Below are positions 8,626 through 16,181 of a DNA stretch of 19,843 bases, piece by piece. The position numbers and the translations under genes are program-made. Within the stretch, counting starts at the first letter, position 1; every line of letters starts with the position of its first letter. A model generated the notes under the pieces. That model saw only the letters and a program-made list of their open reading frames with translations, had not been told where the DNA came from and did no database searches. Source of the stretch: Thermoleophilia bacterium. GTDB taxonomy: Bacteria; Actinomycetota; Thermoleophilia; Gaiellales; Gaiellaceae. The DNA is taken from assembly GCA_025934335.1 (NCBI GenBank), contig JAICYG010000030.1, positions 1 through 19,843 on the forward strand, read 5' to 3'.

Positions 8626-9600
8626 TCAGGCCGGTGCGCGCGGCTGCGTGATCTCGACGAGCGCACGCTCGAGCTCCAGCTCGCCCGTGAGCCGTGAGCC
8701 GCCCTTCAGCGCGTGATCGAGCTGCGCGAGGCGGATCAGCGCCGCATCCAGCTCGCCCGCGCTGTAGTTCCTGATCTGGCCGTAGAGCTTCTGCACGGGG
8801 TAGGGCTTCATCCCGAGCCTCGCGGCCGCATCCGCGGGGCTGACGCCCTCGGCTTCGAACCTGTGCGCGGCGCGGGCCCGGCGGAGATGGTTCGTCAGGC
8901 TGCCGACGAGCCGCGGAATCGTCCGGGAGGGCGGGTCGCCGGTGCGATCGAGCATGCGCTCGGCGGCGCCCAAGACGCCGCCGACGTCACGTGCGCCCCA
9001 GGCATCCGTCAGGTTCCAGGGCGGCGACCCGGCCCGTGCGGCAACGAGCGCCTCGACGTCCGCGTCGGTCACCTCGTCCCCTCGTGCCCACGTCGCGAGC
9101 TTCTCGACCTCGCCCGCGAGCTCGTACAGGTCGTCGCCGACGAGGTCGGAGAGGCGCCGGCAGGCCTCGGGCTCGACGGGCGTCGCGTGCAGCTTGAACT
9201 GGTCGGCGATCCAGCGGTGGATCGCCTTCGTCTGCACGTCCCAGACAAGCACCTCTCCCGCCCCCGCGACCGCCTTCGCGAGCGGCGCGTCCTTCCTCAG
9301 CTCGCCCCCGACGAGCGCGAGCGTCGTGCCGGGAGTCGGCGACCGTAAATATGCCCCGATCGCCTTGGCATCGGGCGCCTTCCACACCTCGACGTTGTCG
9401 ATCACGACCAGCCGGCTCCCGGCGCCGAACAGGCCGAGCGAGTTGCAGGCCGCGACCGCGTCGTCGCCGGTCGCCTCGGCCGCATCGTGCACCTCGACGG
9501 CGTCGGCGTCGAACCGCCCGCGCAGGCGCGCGACGGCACGGTCGACCTTCGGCCGGTCGCTGCCGGCGATCAGGTAGGCCGGCTTCAGCTCGTCCGCCAC
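8626..9600 (-). CDS. holA: DNA polymerase III delta subunit (HolA)
   Basis: Clamp-loader delta subunit that opens the sliding clamp. The 324 residues have the HolA layout: an N-terminal AAA+-like domain (PAYLIAGSDRPKVDRAVARLRGRF, then SLGLFGAGSRLVVIDNVEVWK), a lid region (LYELAGEVEKLATWARGDEVTDADVEALV), and a C-terminal helical collar ending LTGELELERALVEI. The lack of a Walker A lysine is normal for delta. The start is GTG at 9600, four bases after the comEC stop, so it is probably translated by coupling. Placement after comEC and beside rpsT is the conserved order also known from Firmicutes. Confidence 0.93.
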   Translation of the reverse strand: MADELKPAYLIAGSDRPKVDRAVARLRGRFDADAVEVHDAAEATGDDAVAACNSLGLFGAGSRLVVIDNVEVWKAPDAKAIGAYLRSPTPGTTLALVGGELRKDAPLAKAVAGAGEVLVWDVQTKAIHRWIADQFKLHATPVEPEACRRLSDLVGDDLYELAGEVEKLATWARGDEVTDADVEALVAARAGSPPWNLTDAWGARDVGGVLGAAERMLDRTGDPPSRTIPRLVGSLTNHLRRARAAHRFEAEGVSPADAAARLGMKPYPVQKLYGQIRNYSAGELDAALIRLAQLDHALKGGSRLTGELELERALVEITQPRAPA

Positions 9601-9604
9601 GCCG

Positions 9605-11038
9605 TCAAGGATACGGCCGGACGACGCGGCGCCAGAGGACCACGGCAGCTGCGAGCGCGGCCGCCGCCGCGAGCGCCGCGCCCCGGCCGGATGCCTGCGC
9701 GCCGGGCAGCGCCGAGACCGCCCGGGCGCACGCGGCGACGTACGCGGCCACCCAGCCGTTCAGCCAGGCGAGCTCGACCGCGAGCCAGGGAGCGACCGGG
9801 TCGACCGCGGCGGCGGCAAAGGCGAGCCCGAGGAGCAGCGGCATCATGGGCTCGACGAGCGCGTTCGCCGCCACGCCGTAGAGCGGGACGCGGTCGAACT
9901 CGAGCCAGAGGAGCGGCGCGGTCACGACGGTGCAGGCGACCGAGATGGCGAGCGCGGTACGCAGCCGGGCCGGCATCGGGTAGCCCTCGAGCTCGCGCCG
10001 CAGCGGGCCGCCGACGACGAAGATCGCAACGACGGCCCCGAACGAGAGCTGGAAGCCGGCGTCGAAGAGCGTGTACGGGTTCCAGCCGAGCAGAACGCAC
10101 GCGGCGAGCAGGAGCACGTGCCAGGCATCCCGGAGACGGCCCGCGAGCCAGGCGACCGAGACGGCTGCGCCGGCAACGGCGGCACGGATCACCGACGGCT
10201 GCGGGCCCACCGCGAGCACGTAGGCGCAGATCGCCGCCAGCGCGGCGACGTGCGCGTACGCGCGGCCGATGCCGGCCACGAGAAACAGCCCGAGCACGCC
10301 GCCCGCAAGCAGGACGACGTTCTGCCCCGACACGGCGAGCAGGTGATAGAGCCCCGAGCGCCGGAACGACTGCTTGAGGCCGTCGGACAGCCCCGCGTCG
10401 TCGCCGAGCAGCACGCCTTCGACGAGCGCGCGCCGCTCTCCGCGCAGGCCGGGCGCGGACGAGGAGCGAAGCCGGCCGCGCAGCCGGTCGGCGACACCGC
10501 CGAGCCCGCTGCGGCGCCCGACCGGGTGCCACTCGTCGACGCGGAGGACGACGTGGACTCCCTGCCGGCGAAGCCACGTGCGCTCGTCGAAGCCGTTCTT
10601 CGGCCCGCGCGGCGCCTGCACCACGGCGAGGACGCTGAGGCGGGCGCCCTGGGGAGGCGAGCGGCCGGGCCGGAGCTTCAGCTCGACCGGCTCTCCACGA
10701 ACCACGGCCCGCTGGCGCTGGTCGAAGCGCCCGCGGCGTGCCTCCGCCGTCGTGACGGCGACGAAGCGGTCGGCCGTGCCGATACGGGGCGCGAGCACGC
10801 TCCGGTCGAGCGTGTCGAGCCGCGCGCTCCCCCACCACCATGCCCCGGCGAAGACGAACGCCGCCGCAACCGCGATGCGGGACCACCCGGGCGGAGCGCA
10901 GAGGCCGGCGGCGACCGGGACGACGACCGCCGCGAGCGCCGCAGCGGCGGCTCCCTGCAGCCGCACCGCATCAGCCGCTGCGAGGCCGCAGGCGCACGCG
11001 AGCCCGACGAAATGCGCCGGCAGGAGACGGGCCGTCAC
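9605..11038 (-). CDS. comEC: ComEC/Rec2-family DNA uptake channel, without the metallo-beta-lactamase domain
   Basis: Membrane protein of the ComEC/Rec2 family, the channel for single-stranded DNA in natural transformation. The 477 residues open with hydrophobic segments (about 5-70), then a DUF4131/OB-like region (about 85-170, with VVRGEPVEL and GFDERTWLRRQGVHVVLRV). The Competence domain starts with GVLLGDDAGLSDGLKQSFR and HLLAVSGQNV (232-241) and spans many membrane segments. It stops after VVLWRRVVRPYP, so the C-terminal metallo-beta-lactamase-like domain of the classic protein of about 750 residues is missing. The GTG at 11038 overlaps the comEA stop (GTGA). The longer open frame upstream is antiparallel or out-of-frame reading of comEA. 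Whether it still imports DNA is unknown. Confidence 0.92.
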   Translation of the reverse strand: MTARLLPAHFVGLACACGLAAADAVRLQGAAAAALAAVVVPVAAGLCAPPGWSRIAVAAAFVFAGAWWWGSARLDTLDRSVLAPRIGTADRFVAVTTAEARRGRFDQRQRAVVRGEPVELKLRPGRSPPQGARLSVLAVVQAPRGPKNGFDERTWLRRQGVHVVLRVDEWHPVGRRSGLGGVADRLRGRLRSSSAPGLRGERRALVEGVLLGDDAGLSDGLKQSFRRSGLYHLLAVSGQNVVLLAGGVLGLFLVAGIGRAYAHVAALAAICAYVLAVGPQPSVIRAAVAGAAVSVAWLAGRLRDAWHVLLLAACVLLGWNPYTLFDAGFQLSFGAVVAIFVVGGPLRRELEGYPMPARLRTALAISVACTVVTAPLLWLEFDRVPLYGVAANALVEPMMPLLLGLAFAAAAVDPVAPWLAVELAWLNGWVAAYVAACARAVSALPGAQASGRGAALAAAAALAAAVVLWRRVVRPYP

Positions 11039-11661
11039 GGCACCACCAGCCCCTTCAGGTCGGCGAGGCGGGCGGGGCCGATGCCCGGGATCGCGTCGAG
11101 CTCCTCGACGGAGTGGAACGCGCCGTGCTCCGTGCGGTAGTCGACGATCTTCTGCGCAGTCACGGGCCCGACTCCGGGGAGCGTGTCGAGCTGCTCGGGG
11201 GTGGCCGAGCTGAGCGAGAGCGGCCCAGACGCGGCGGCTCCGCTGCCCGCCCCGCCGGAACCGGAAGACGGGACGGCTCCGGCCGCGGTCGGGGGCCCAC
11301 GCCGCGGGACGAGCACCTGCTGCCCGTCCGAGACCGGCGCCGCCAGGTTGACGGCGGACCGGTCGGCGAGCCGCGTGACGCCGCCTGCCTCCTCGACGGC
11401 GTCGGCAACGCGCGCCCCGCTCGCGAGGCGCACGAGGCCCGGCCGGCGTACCGCTCCCTCGACGTCGACGACGAGCGCCGGCGCGGCGCGTGCCCGCGTC
11501 CCCGCAGCCGCCTTCGCCGCGACGCGGATCGGCGCGACGGCGAGCGAGCGCGGGGCGCCACGCCCGTGCAGGTGTCGGACGGCCACCGCCGCGAGCGCTA
11601 CGACGAGCAGCAACCCGACGACTAGGCGCCGCGTCGAGACCGGGAAGGGGAGCGTGTCCAC
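11035..11661 (-). CDS. comEA: Competence protein ComEA (SLBB plus helix-hairpin-helix DNA receptor)
   Basis: Membrane-anchored double-stranded DNA receptor for transformation. The 208 residues have one N-terminal membrane segment (about 12-28), an SLBB domain (about 63-118, with VDVEGAVRRPGLVRLASGARVADAVEEAGG), a Gly/Ser/Ala linker, and two C-terminal helix-hairpin-helix motifs (LDTLPGVGPVTAQKIVDYR and LDAIPGIGPARLADLK, about 157-200). The GTG at 11661 is the first start after an in-frame TGA, so the start is well bounded, although no properly spaced Shine-Dalgarno site is visible. It lies 64 bases after leuS; that gap holds nothing I can identify. It is coupled to comEC by GTGA. The SLBB-HhH architecture is typical of actinobacterial and Firmicutes ComEA. 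Confidence 0.94.
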   Translation of the reverse strand: MDTLPFPVSTRRLVVGLLLVVALAAVAVRHLHGRGAPRSLAVAPIRVAAKAAAGTRARAAPALVVDVEGAVRRPGLVRLASGARVADAVEEAGGVTRLADRSAVNLAAPVSDGQQVLVPRRGPPTAAGAVPSSGSGGAGSGAAASGPLSLSSATPEQLDTLPGVGPVTAQKIVDYRTEHGAFHSVEELDAIPGIGPARLADLKGLVVP

Positions 11662-11725
11662 TTCCCGAGCGTGCCGGGCAAAGCATCACGCGTGGGAAAC
11701 GGCTTCGTGCCGGAAGTGTGAAAAG

Positions 11726-14101
11726 TCAGACGACGATGTTGACGAGCTTGTCCGGGACGACGACGACCCGGCGTTCTTCCCCGCCGTTCAGGTGCGCCTG
11801 GACCTTCTCCGAGGCGCGGGCATGCGCAATCAGCTCATCCTTCGACAGTCCGGCCGGCACGCGCACGCGGTCACGAACCTTGCCGTTCACCTGCAGGACA
11901 AGCTCGATCTCCTCGCGCACGAGCTTCGACTCCTCGGCGACCGGCCAGGGCGCCTCCCACAGGCGCGAGTGACCGAGCGCGTCCCACAGCTCCTCGCACA
12001 CGTGCGGCGCATACGGCTGCAGCAGCGACACCGCAGTCTCGGCCGCGAAGCGCGCCGCCTCGTCCTCCGGCGCCTTCGAAAGCTCGTTCACGAGCTCCAT
12101 CACCGCGGCGATCGGCGTGTTGAAGACGAACCGCCGGTCGATGTCGTCGGTGACGCGGGCGATCGTCTCGTGCGCCTTCCGCGCGAGCGGCGTGTCGGCC
12201 GCCTCGGGCGAGGGAGGACGCGCAGCCGCCTCGTGCACCACCCGCCACAGCCGGCGGATGAAGCGCACCATCGCATCGATGCCGTCCGGCGTCCAGTCGA
12301 TGTCCTGGTCGGCCGGCCCCTGAAAGAGGATGTAGATGCGGATCGCGTCGGCGCCGAACTGGTCGATCAGCTCGTCCGGCGAGACGCCCGATTGCGACTT
12401 CGACATCTTCTTGCCGCCGAGCCGGACCCAGCCCTGGTGGAACAGCCGCTGGAACGGCTCGCGGAAGCCGAGCATTCCCCAGTCGTTCATCGCCTTGACG
12501 AAGAAGCGCGAATAGAGCAGATGCCCCTTCGCGTGGTCGATGCCGCCGATGTACTGGTCGATCGGCATCCACGCGTCGACTTTCGCCCGCTCGAACGGCG
12601 CCTCGCCGTTGCGCGGATCGCAGTAGCGCAGGAAGTACCAGGACGAGTCGACGAACGTGTCCATCGTGTCCGCCTCGCGCCGACCGGGGCCGCCGCACGA
12701 CGGGCATGCGACGTTCATGAACTGCTCGTTGGAGGCGAGCGGCGGCTTCCCCTTCGGCCGGTAGTCGTCGACGTCCGGCAGCAGGACCGGGAGGTCGCCG
12801 TCGGGCACCGGCACGATCCCGCACGCGTCGCAGTAGACGACCGGGATCGGCGCGCCCCAGTAGCGCTGCCGCGAGAAGCTCCAGTCGCGCAGGCGGTAGT
12901 TGATGCCCGGCTTCGCACGGCCGTGCTCGGACAGCCACGTGACGATCTCCGCCTTCGCCTCCGCCGCCGGGCGGCCGTCGAACGAGCCGGAGTTGACGAG
13001 CGCGCCGTCGTCGCCGACCACCGTCACGATCGGCAGCGCGTACGCCTGCGCGAACTCCCGATCGCGCTCGTCGTGGGCGGGCACGGCCATGATCGCGCCC
13101 GTCCCGTACTCCATCAGGACGTAGTCGGCGACCCAGATCGGGATGCGCTCCCCGTTCACCGGGTTCGTCGCGTGGCGGCCGGTGAAGACGCCGGTCTTCT
13201 CGCGCTGCTCGCGCTCCTCGGTCGGCCGCGCCGCGGCGACGCGCGCGTAGGAGCGCACCTCGTCGGCCTGCTCGGTGCCGGCGGCCAGGGTCTCGACGAG
13301 CGGCGACTCGGGCGCGACGACGAAGAACGTCGCACCGAAGAGCGTGTCGGGCCGCGTCGTGAAAACGGGGATGTCGAGGTCGAGCTCGTCGACGCGGAAG
13401 AGCACCTCGGCGCCCTCGGAGCGGCCGATCCAGTTGGTCTGGATCTTCTTCGTGCGCTCCGGCCAGTCGATCGTCGCGAGGTCGTCGAGCAACTGGTCGG
13501 CGTACGCGGTGATCTTGAAGAACCACTGCGCCATGTTTCGCGCCTCGACGACGGCGCCGCAGCGCCAGCAGCGACCGTCGACGACGTGCTCGTTCGCGAG
13601 CACCGTCTGGTCGTTCGGGCACCAGTTGACGGGTGCCTCCTTGCGGTAGATCAGGCCGCGCTCCAGGAACCGCAGGAACAACCACTGCGTCCAGTGGTAG
13701 TAGGTCGGCTCGTGCGCCGACACGACGCGCTGCCAGTCGATCGCCCAGCCCATGCGGCGCATCTGGTTGGAGATGGAGGCGATATTGCGCTCGATGATCT
13801 CGAGCGGCTTCCCGCCCTCACGGATGGCGGCGTTCTCGGCCGGCAGGCCGAAGGAGTCGAACCCCATCGGGCGCAGCACCTCGTGGCCGGTGCGCCGGCG
13901 GAAGTGCGTCACCACGTCGCCGAGCGTGTAGTTCAGGACGTGCCCCATGTGCAGGTGCCCGGACGGGTACGGCAGCATCTCGAGCTGGTAGAAGCGCGGC
14001 CGCTCGTCCCCGGGCCCGGGGTCGCGCGCGTGGAAAGCCTGCTCGGCCTCCCAGACCGCCTGCCATCTCGCCTCGATCTCGTGTGCGTCGTATCCGTCCA
14101 T
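11726..14101 (-). CDS. leuS: Leucyl-tRNA synthetase (class Ia)
   Basis: Charges tRNA-Leu in the cytoplasm. The 791 residues are a little shorter than most bacterial enzymes (about 800-870). The HIGH motif is HMGH at 51-54 and KMSKS is at 565-569. The CP1 editing domain is present, with TTRPDTLFGAT (248-258) and GTGAIMAVPAHDERD containing Asp344, the probable hydrolytic-site aspartate. Two cysteine pairs (178/181 and 466/469) may bind zinc. The anticodon-binding and C-terminal domains are complete. The ATG at 14101 has AGGGA nine bases upstream. The leader between the upstream transporter gene and this start contains a leucine-rich leader peptide, a long hairpin and a terminator, so expression is probably controlled by attenuation. 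Confidence 0.98.
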   Translation of the reverse strand: MDGYDAHEIEARWQAVWEAEQAFHARDPGPGDERPRFYQLEMLPYPSGHLHMGHVLNYTLGDVVTHFRRRTGHEVLRPMGFDSFGLPAENAAIREGGKPLEIIERNIASISNQMRRMGWAIDWQRVVSAHEPTYYHWTQWLFLRFLERGLIYRKEAPVNWCPNDQTVLANEHVVDGRCWRCGAVVEARNMAQWFFKITAYADQLLDDLATIDWPERTKKIQTNWIGRSEGAEVLFRVDELDLDIPVFTTRPDTLFGATFFVVAPESPLVETLAAGTEQADEVRSYARVAAARPTEEREQREKTGVFTGRHATNPVNGERIPIWVADYVLMEYGTGAIMAVPAHDERDREFAQAYALPIVTVVGDDGALVNSGSFDGRPAAEAKAEIVTWLSEHGRAKPGINYRLRDWSFSRQRYWGAPIPVVYCDACGIVPVPDGDLPVLLPDVDDYRPKGKPPLASNEQFMNVACPSCGGPGRREADTMDTFVDSSWYFLRYCDPRNGEAPFERAKVDAWMPIDQYIGGIDHAKGHLLYSRFFVKAMNDWGMLGFREPFQRLFHQGWVRLGGKKMSKSQSGVSPDELIDQFGADAIRIYILFQGPADQDIDWTPDGIDAMVRFIRRLWRVVHEAAARPPSPEAADTPLARKAHETIARVTDDIDRRFVFNTPIAAVMELVNELSKAPEDEAARFAAETAVSLLQPYAPHVCEELWDALGHSRLWEAPWPVAEESKLVREEIELVLQVNGKVRDRVRVPAGLSKDELIAHARASEKVQAHLNGGEERRVVVVPDKLVNIVV

Positions 14102-14110
14102 CGAAAACCG

Positions 14111-14115
14111 TCCCT
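14111..14115 (-). promoter_or_regulatory. Ribosome binding site of leuS
   Basis: AGGGA on the minus strand, nine bases before the leuS ATG. It lies downstream of the leader terminator. The space from the terminator T-run to the ATG is too short for a promoter, so leuS mRNA must begin upstream and read through the terminator. Confidence 0.7.
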
Positions 14116-14121
14116 GAAATG

Positions 14122-14146
14122 AAAAGGCCTCTCGAGAGGAGAGGCC
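14122..14146 (-). terminator. Intrinsic terminator (attenuator) in the leuS leader
   Basis: On the minus strand GGCCTCTC (from 14146) pairs perfectly with GAGAGGCC (to 14126) around a five-base CTCTC loop, and TTTT follows at 14125-14122, then CATTTC. An 8-bp GC-rich stem with a T-run is a standard intrinsic terminator. It sits just 20 bases ahead of the leuS ATG and so acts as an attenuator for leuS. It could also end transcripts from the upstream MMPL gene. Confidence 0.85.
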
Positions 14147-14150
14147 CGTG

Positions 14151-14185
14151 GGGAACCGGCGCGGCAGTCCGGCCGCGGGATTCCC
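14151..14185 (-). promoter_or_regulatory. Long leader hairpin before the attenuator
   Basis: On the minus strand GGGAATC pairs with GGTTCCC (seven pairs, one of them G-U) and encloses CGCGGC pairing with GCCGCG (six pairs, loop CGGACT), with a small internal mismatch. The hairpin starts four bases after the stop codon of the leader peptide and ends five bases before the terminator stem. A ribosome stopped at the leader stop codon would cover its 5' arm, while one stalled at the leucine codons would not, so it is placed to sense translation. Confidence 0.6.
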
Positions 14186-14189
14186 TGCG

Positions 14190-14210
14190 CTACGAAAGGA
14201 GCAGACTCAT
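14190..14210 (-). CDS. Leucine-rich leader peptide of leuS (M-S-L-L-L-S)
   Basis: A seven-codon frame reads ATG AGT CTG CTC CTT TCG TAG: Met-Ser-Leu-Leu-Leu-Ser-stop. Three consecutive leucine codons in a six-residue peptide, placed ahead of a leucyl-tRNA synthetase gene and followed by a hairpin and a terminator, are the classic signs of ribosome-sensed attenuation. The three leucine codons are all different members of the CUN box, so several tRNA-Leu species could be read out. There is no usable Shine-Dalgarno site, but a TAGAAT -10 box lies seven bases ahead of the ATG, so the peptide is probably translated from a leaderless transcript. The only other gene overlapping this area is the end of the MMPL gene, which stops 10 bases upstream. 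Confidence 0.75.
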   Translation of the reverse strand: MSLLLS

Positions 14211-14217
14211 CGTCCGC

Positions 14218-14223
14218 ATTCTA
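14218..14223 (-). promoter_or_regulatory. -10 box TAGAAT of the leuS leader transcript
   Basis: TAGAAT differs from TATAAT at one base. Seven bases (GCGGACG) separate it from the ATG of the leader peptide, so transcription would start on the A of that ATG. The first three bases are also the TAG stop codon of the MMPL gene. The -35 region is poor (TGGCGT at an 18-base spacing). Confidence 0.55.
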
Positions 14224-16167
14224 GCCACGTCCCCTGCCGGGACGCCACCAGTTCCAGTCGCCGAGGAGCGCCATCAGGCTCGGCACGAGCAGCGCGCGGA
14301 CGAGTGAGGCGTCGATCGCGACCGCGGCGGCGATCCCGACGCCGATCTGCTTCACGAGCACGATCGACGAGGTGGCGAACGCGCCGACGGCGACGCAGAA
14401 GAGCAGTGCCGCCGCGGTGACGACGCGCCCGGTGCGCTCGAGCCCGAGCGCGACCGCCTCGCGGTTTCCAAGACCGCCGTCGTGCGCCTCGCGGATGCGC
14501 GAGAGCAGGAAGACGCCGTAATCGGTCGCGAGCCCGAACGCGATCGCGAAGAGCAGGATCGGCTGCGTCAGCTCGAGCGCGCCCTCGCTCCGGTAGCGCA
14601 GCAGCCCTTCGAGGCGTCCGTCCTGGAAGATCCAGACAAGGATCCCGAACGCGGCCGAGAGGCTGAGCGCGTTCATGATCACCGCCTTCACGGGCAGGAT
14701 GACCGACCGCGTCACGAGGTAGAGGAGCGCGACGACAGTGAGGCCGAGGACGGCGAGCGCGAGCGGGAGGTGCCGGAGGAGCGAGCTCGACGTGTCGAGG
14801 TACCAGGCGGTCAGCCCGCCGACCGAGACGCCGGGCAGCGACCGCAGCCGCCGCACGAGCTCCTTCGTGCGGTCGGTCAGGTCGCCGGCGCGCGGGACGA
14901 CGTCGAACGTCCACTGCGAGCCGACCCGGCGCGGGGCCCCGACCGACGCGACGTCGGGCAGCGTCCGCACCGTCGCGGCGACCGCGGGTGACGGCGCGAG
15001 CACGTGCATCGTCGAGGAGCCGCCGACGAGCTCCTGCACCTGCCGGGCGCTCGCGCTCTGCGGGAGGACGGCGGCCGTCACGGCCGTGAACCGCACTCCG
15101 AGGAACGGCAGCCCGAGCGCCACCAGCACCGCCGCGGTCGCGATCGCGATCGGCAGCGGCCGGCGCATGACCGCGTGCGCGAACCGGTACCAGCCTCCCT
15201 CGCTGTCCCGCGGCCGGCGCCGGATCGAGAGCGCGTCGATCCGCGTGCCGAGCAGGGCGAACAGCGCGGGCACGACCGTCAGCGCCACGAGCCCCGCGAA
15301 CGGCGCGACGATGATCCCGCCGATCGCCATCGAGCGCAGGAACCCGAGCGGGAAGACAAGCAGCGACGCGAACGCGGCCGCGACGGTGACGGCGCTGAAC
15401 GCGACGGTGCGGCCGGCCGTCGCGAGCGTTGTCCGCAACGCCTCGAGCCCCGGGCCGACCCGGGCGAGCTCCTCGCGGTAGCGCGACACGAGCAGCAGGC
15501 TGTAGTCGATCGCGAGGCCGAGGCCGGCGCCCGTAACGAGGTTGAGCGCGAACACGGAGATCGGCGCGAACGTGTTCGCGCCGCGGAGGAGTGCGAGTGT
15601 CGTCGCGATCGACATGACACCCGCTGCGAGCGGGAGCACTGCGGCGACCACGCTGCGGAAGATCCAGATTCCGAGGAGCGCGAGCAACGGGAAGGCGATC
15701 AGCTCGGCGCGGAAGAGGTCGCGCTCCGACTGCGTCCGCACCTGCTCGCTGGCCACGGCCGGGCCGCCGACGACACCCGGCAGCGCCCCCTTCAGGCGCC
15801 GCGCCGCCGCACCGGCCGGGCTTCCCTCGCGCAGGTACCCGCCGACGATCACGCGCCCCTTGCGCGTGCCGAGCGTTCGCACCCGAGCGATCGCCGGGTC
15901 ACGACGGAGGCGCGCGATCGCCAGGGGAGCCTGGCCGCGCGGCACGGCGACGAGGATGGACGGTCCGGGAACGACACCCGTCTCGCGTGCGAGGACCCGG
16001 AGCGTGTGGAAGCTCTCGGCACTCTTGTCCTGGAAGTCGTCGTCGCTCGAGCTGAGGTGCCGTGGCGTCGCGGCGCCGAACGCGGCGGAGACGACGGCGA
16101 GCGCAAACGCGGCCGCGAGGATGGTGCGCGGCCGGCGGTACGCGAGGTCCGCGAGTCGACGGAACAT
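14221..16167 (-). CDS. MMPL/RND-family membrane transporter
   Basis: Proton-driven exporter of the MMPL branch of the RND superfamily, many members of which move lipids or hydrophobic compounds. The 648 residues show the duplicated plan: TM1 (about 15-33), an extracellular domain (about 35-155), a block of membrane helices (about 156-310), then TM7 (about 340-358), a second extracellular domain and the last helices (about 467-640). Each half has a membrane Asp-Tyr pair, in GLAIDYSLLLVSRYREE (Asp221-Tyr222) and ATDYGVFLLSRIRE (Asp549-Tyr550). These match the proton-relay pairs known from MmpL3. The ATG at 16167 (MFRRLADLAYRRPR) is preferred; a TTG at 16182 would add five residues and touch lysA. 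The substrate cannot be told from sequence. The stop TAG doubles as part of the leuS leader -10 box. Confidence 0.93.
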   Translation of the reverse strand: MFRRLADLAYRRPRTILAAAFALAVVSAAFGAATPRHLSSSDDDFQDKSAESFHTLRVLARETGVVPGPSILVAVPRGQAPLAIARLRRDPAIARVRTLGTRKGRVIVGGYLREGSPAGAAARRLKGALPGVVGGPAVASEQVRTQSERDLFRAELIAFPLLALLGIWIFRSVVAAVLPLAAGVMSIATTLALLRGANTFAPISVFALNLVTGAGLGLAIDYSLLLVSRYREELARVGPGLEALRTTLATAGRTVAFSAVTVAAAFASLLVFPLGFLRSMAIGGIIVAPFAGLVALTVVPALFALLGTRIDALSIRRRPRDSEGGWYRFAHAVMRRPLPIAIATAAVLVALGLPFLGVRFTAVTAAVLPQSASARQVQELVGGSSTMHVLAPSPAVAATVRTLPDVASVGAPRRVGSQWTFDVVPRAGDLTDRTKELVRRLRSLPGVSVGGLTAWYLDTSSSLLRHLPLALAVLGLTVVALLYLVTRSVILPVKAVIMNALSLSAAFGILVWIFQDGRLEGLLRYRSEGALELTQPILLFAIAFGLATDYGVFLLSRIREAHDGGLGNREAVALGLERTGRVVTAAALLFCVAVGAFATSSIVLVKQIGVGIAAAVAIDASLVRALLVPSLMALLGDWNWWRPGRGRG

Positions 16168-16181
16168 GAGCGTGAGCCACA

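Noticed and set aside
11039..11689. N-terminal extension of comEC through comEA
   Set aside because: It is an out-of-frame reading of comEA. The GTGA overlap at 11038 gives a natural coupled start.
11183..14122. 979-codon open frame on the plus strand opposite leuS
   Set aside because: Antisense shadow of leuS in GC-rich DNA: its residues are arginine- and valine-rich low-complexity strings, while the minus strand encodes a complete LeuRS.
14102..14217. T-box riboswitch in the leuS leader
   Set aside because: No TGGN antiterminator bulge or AGGGTGGNACCGCG-like box exists on the coding (minus) strand. A loosely similar GTGGGGAACC occurs only on the opposite strand, where no gene follows.
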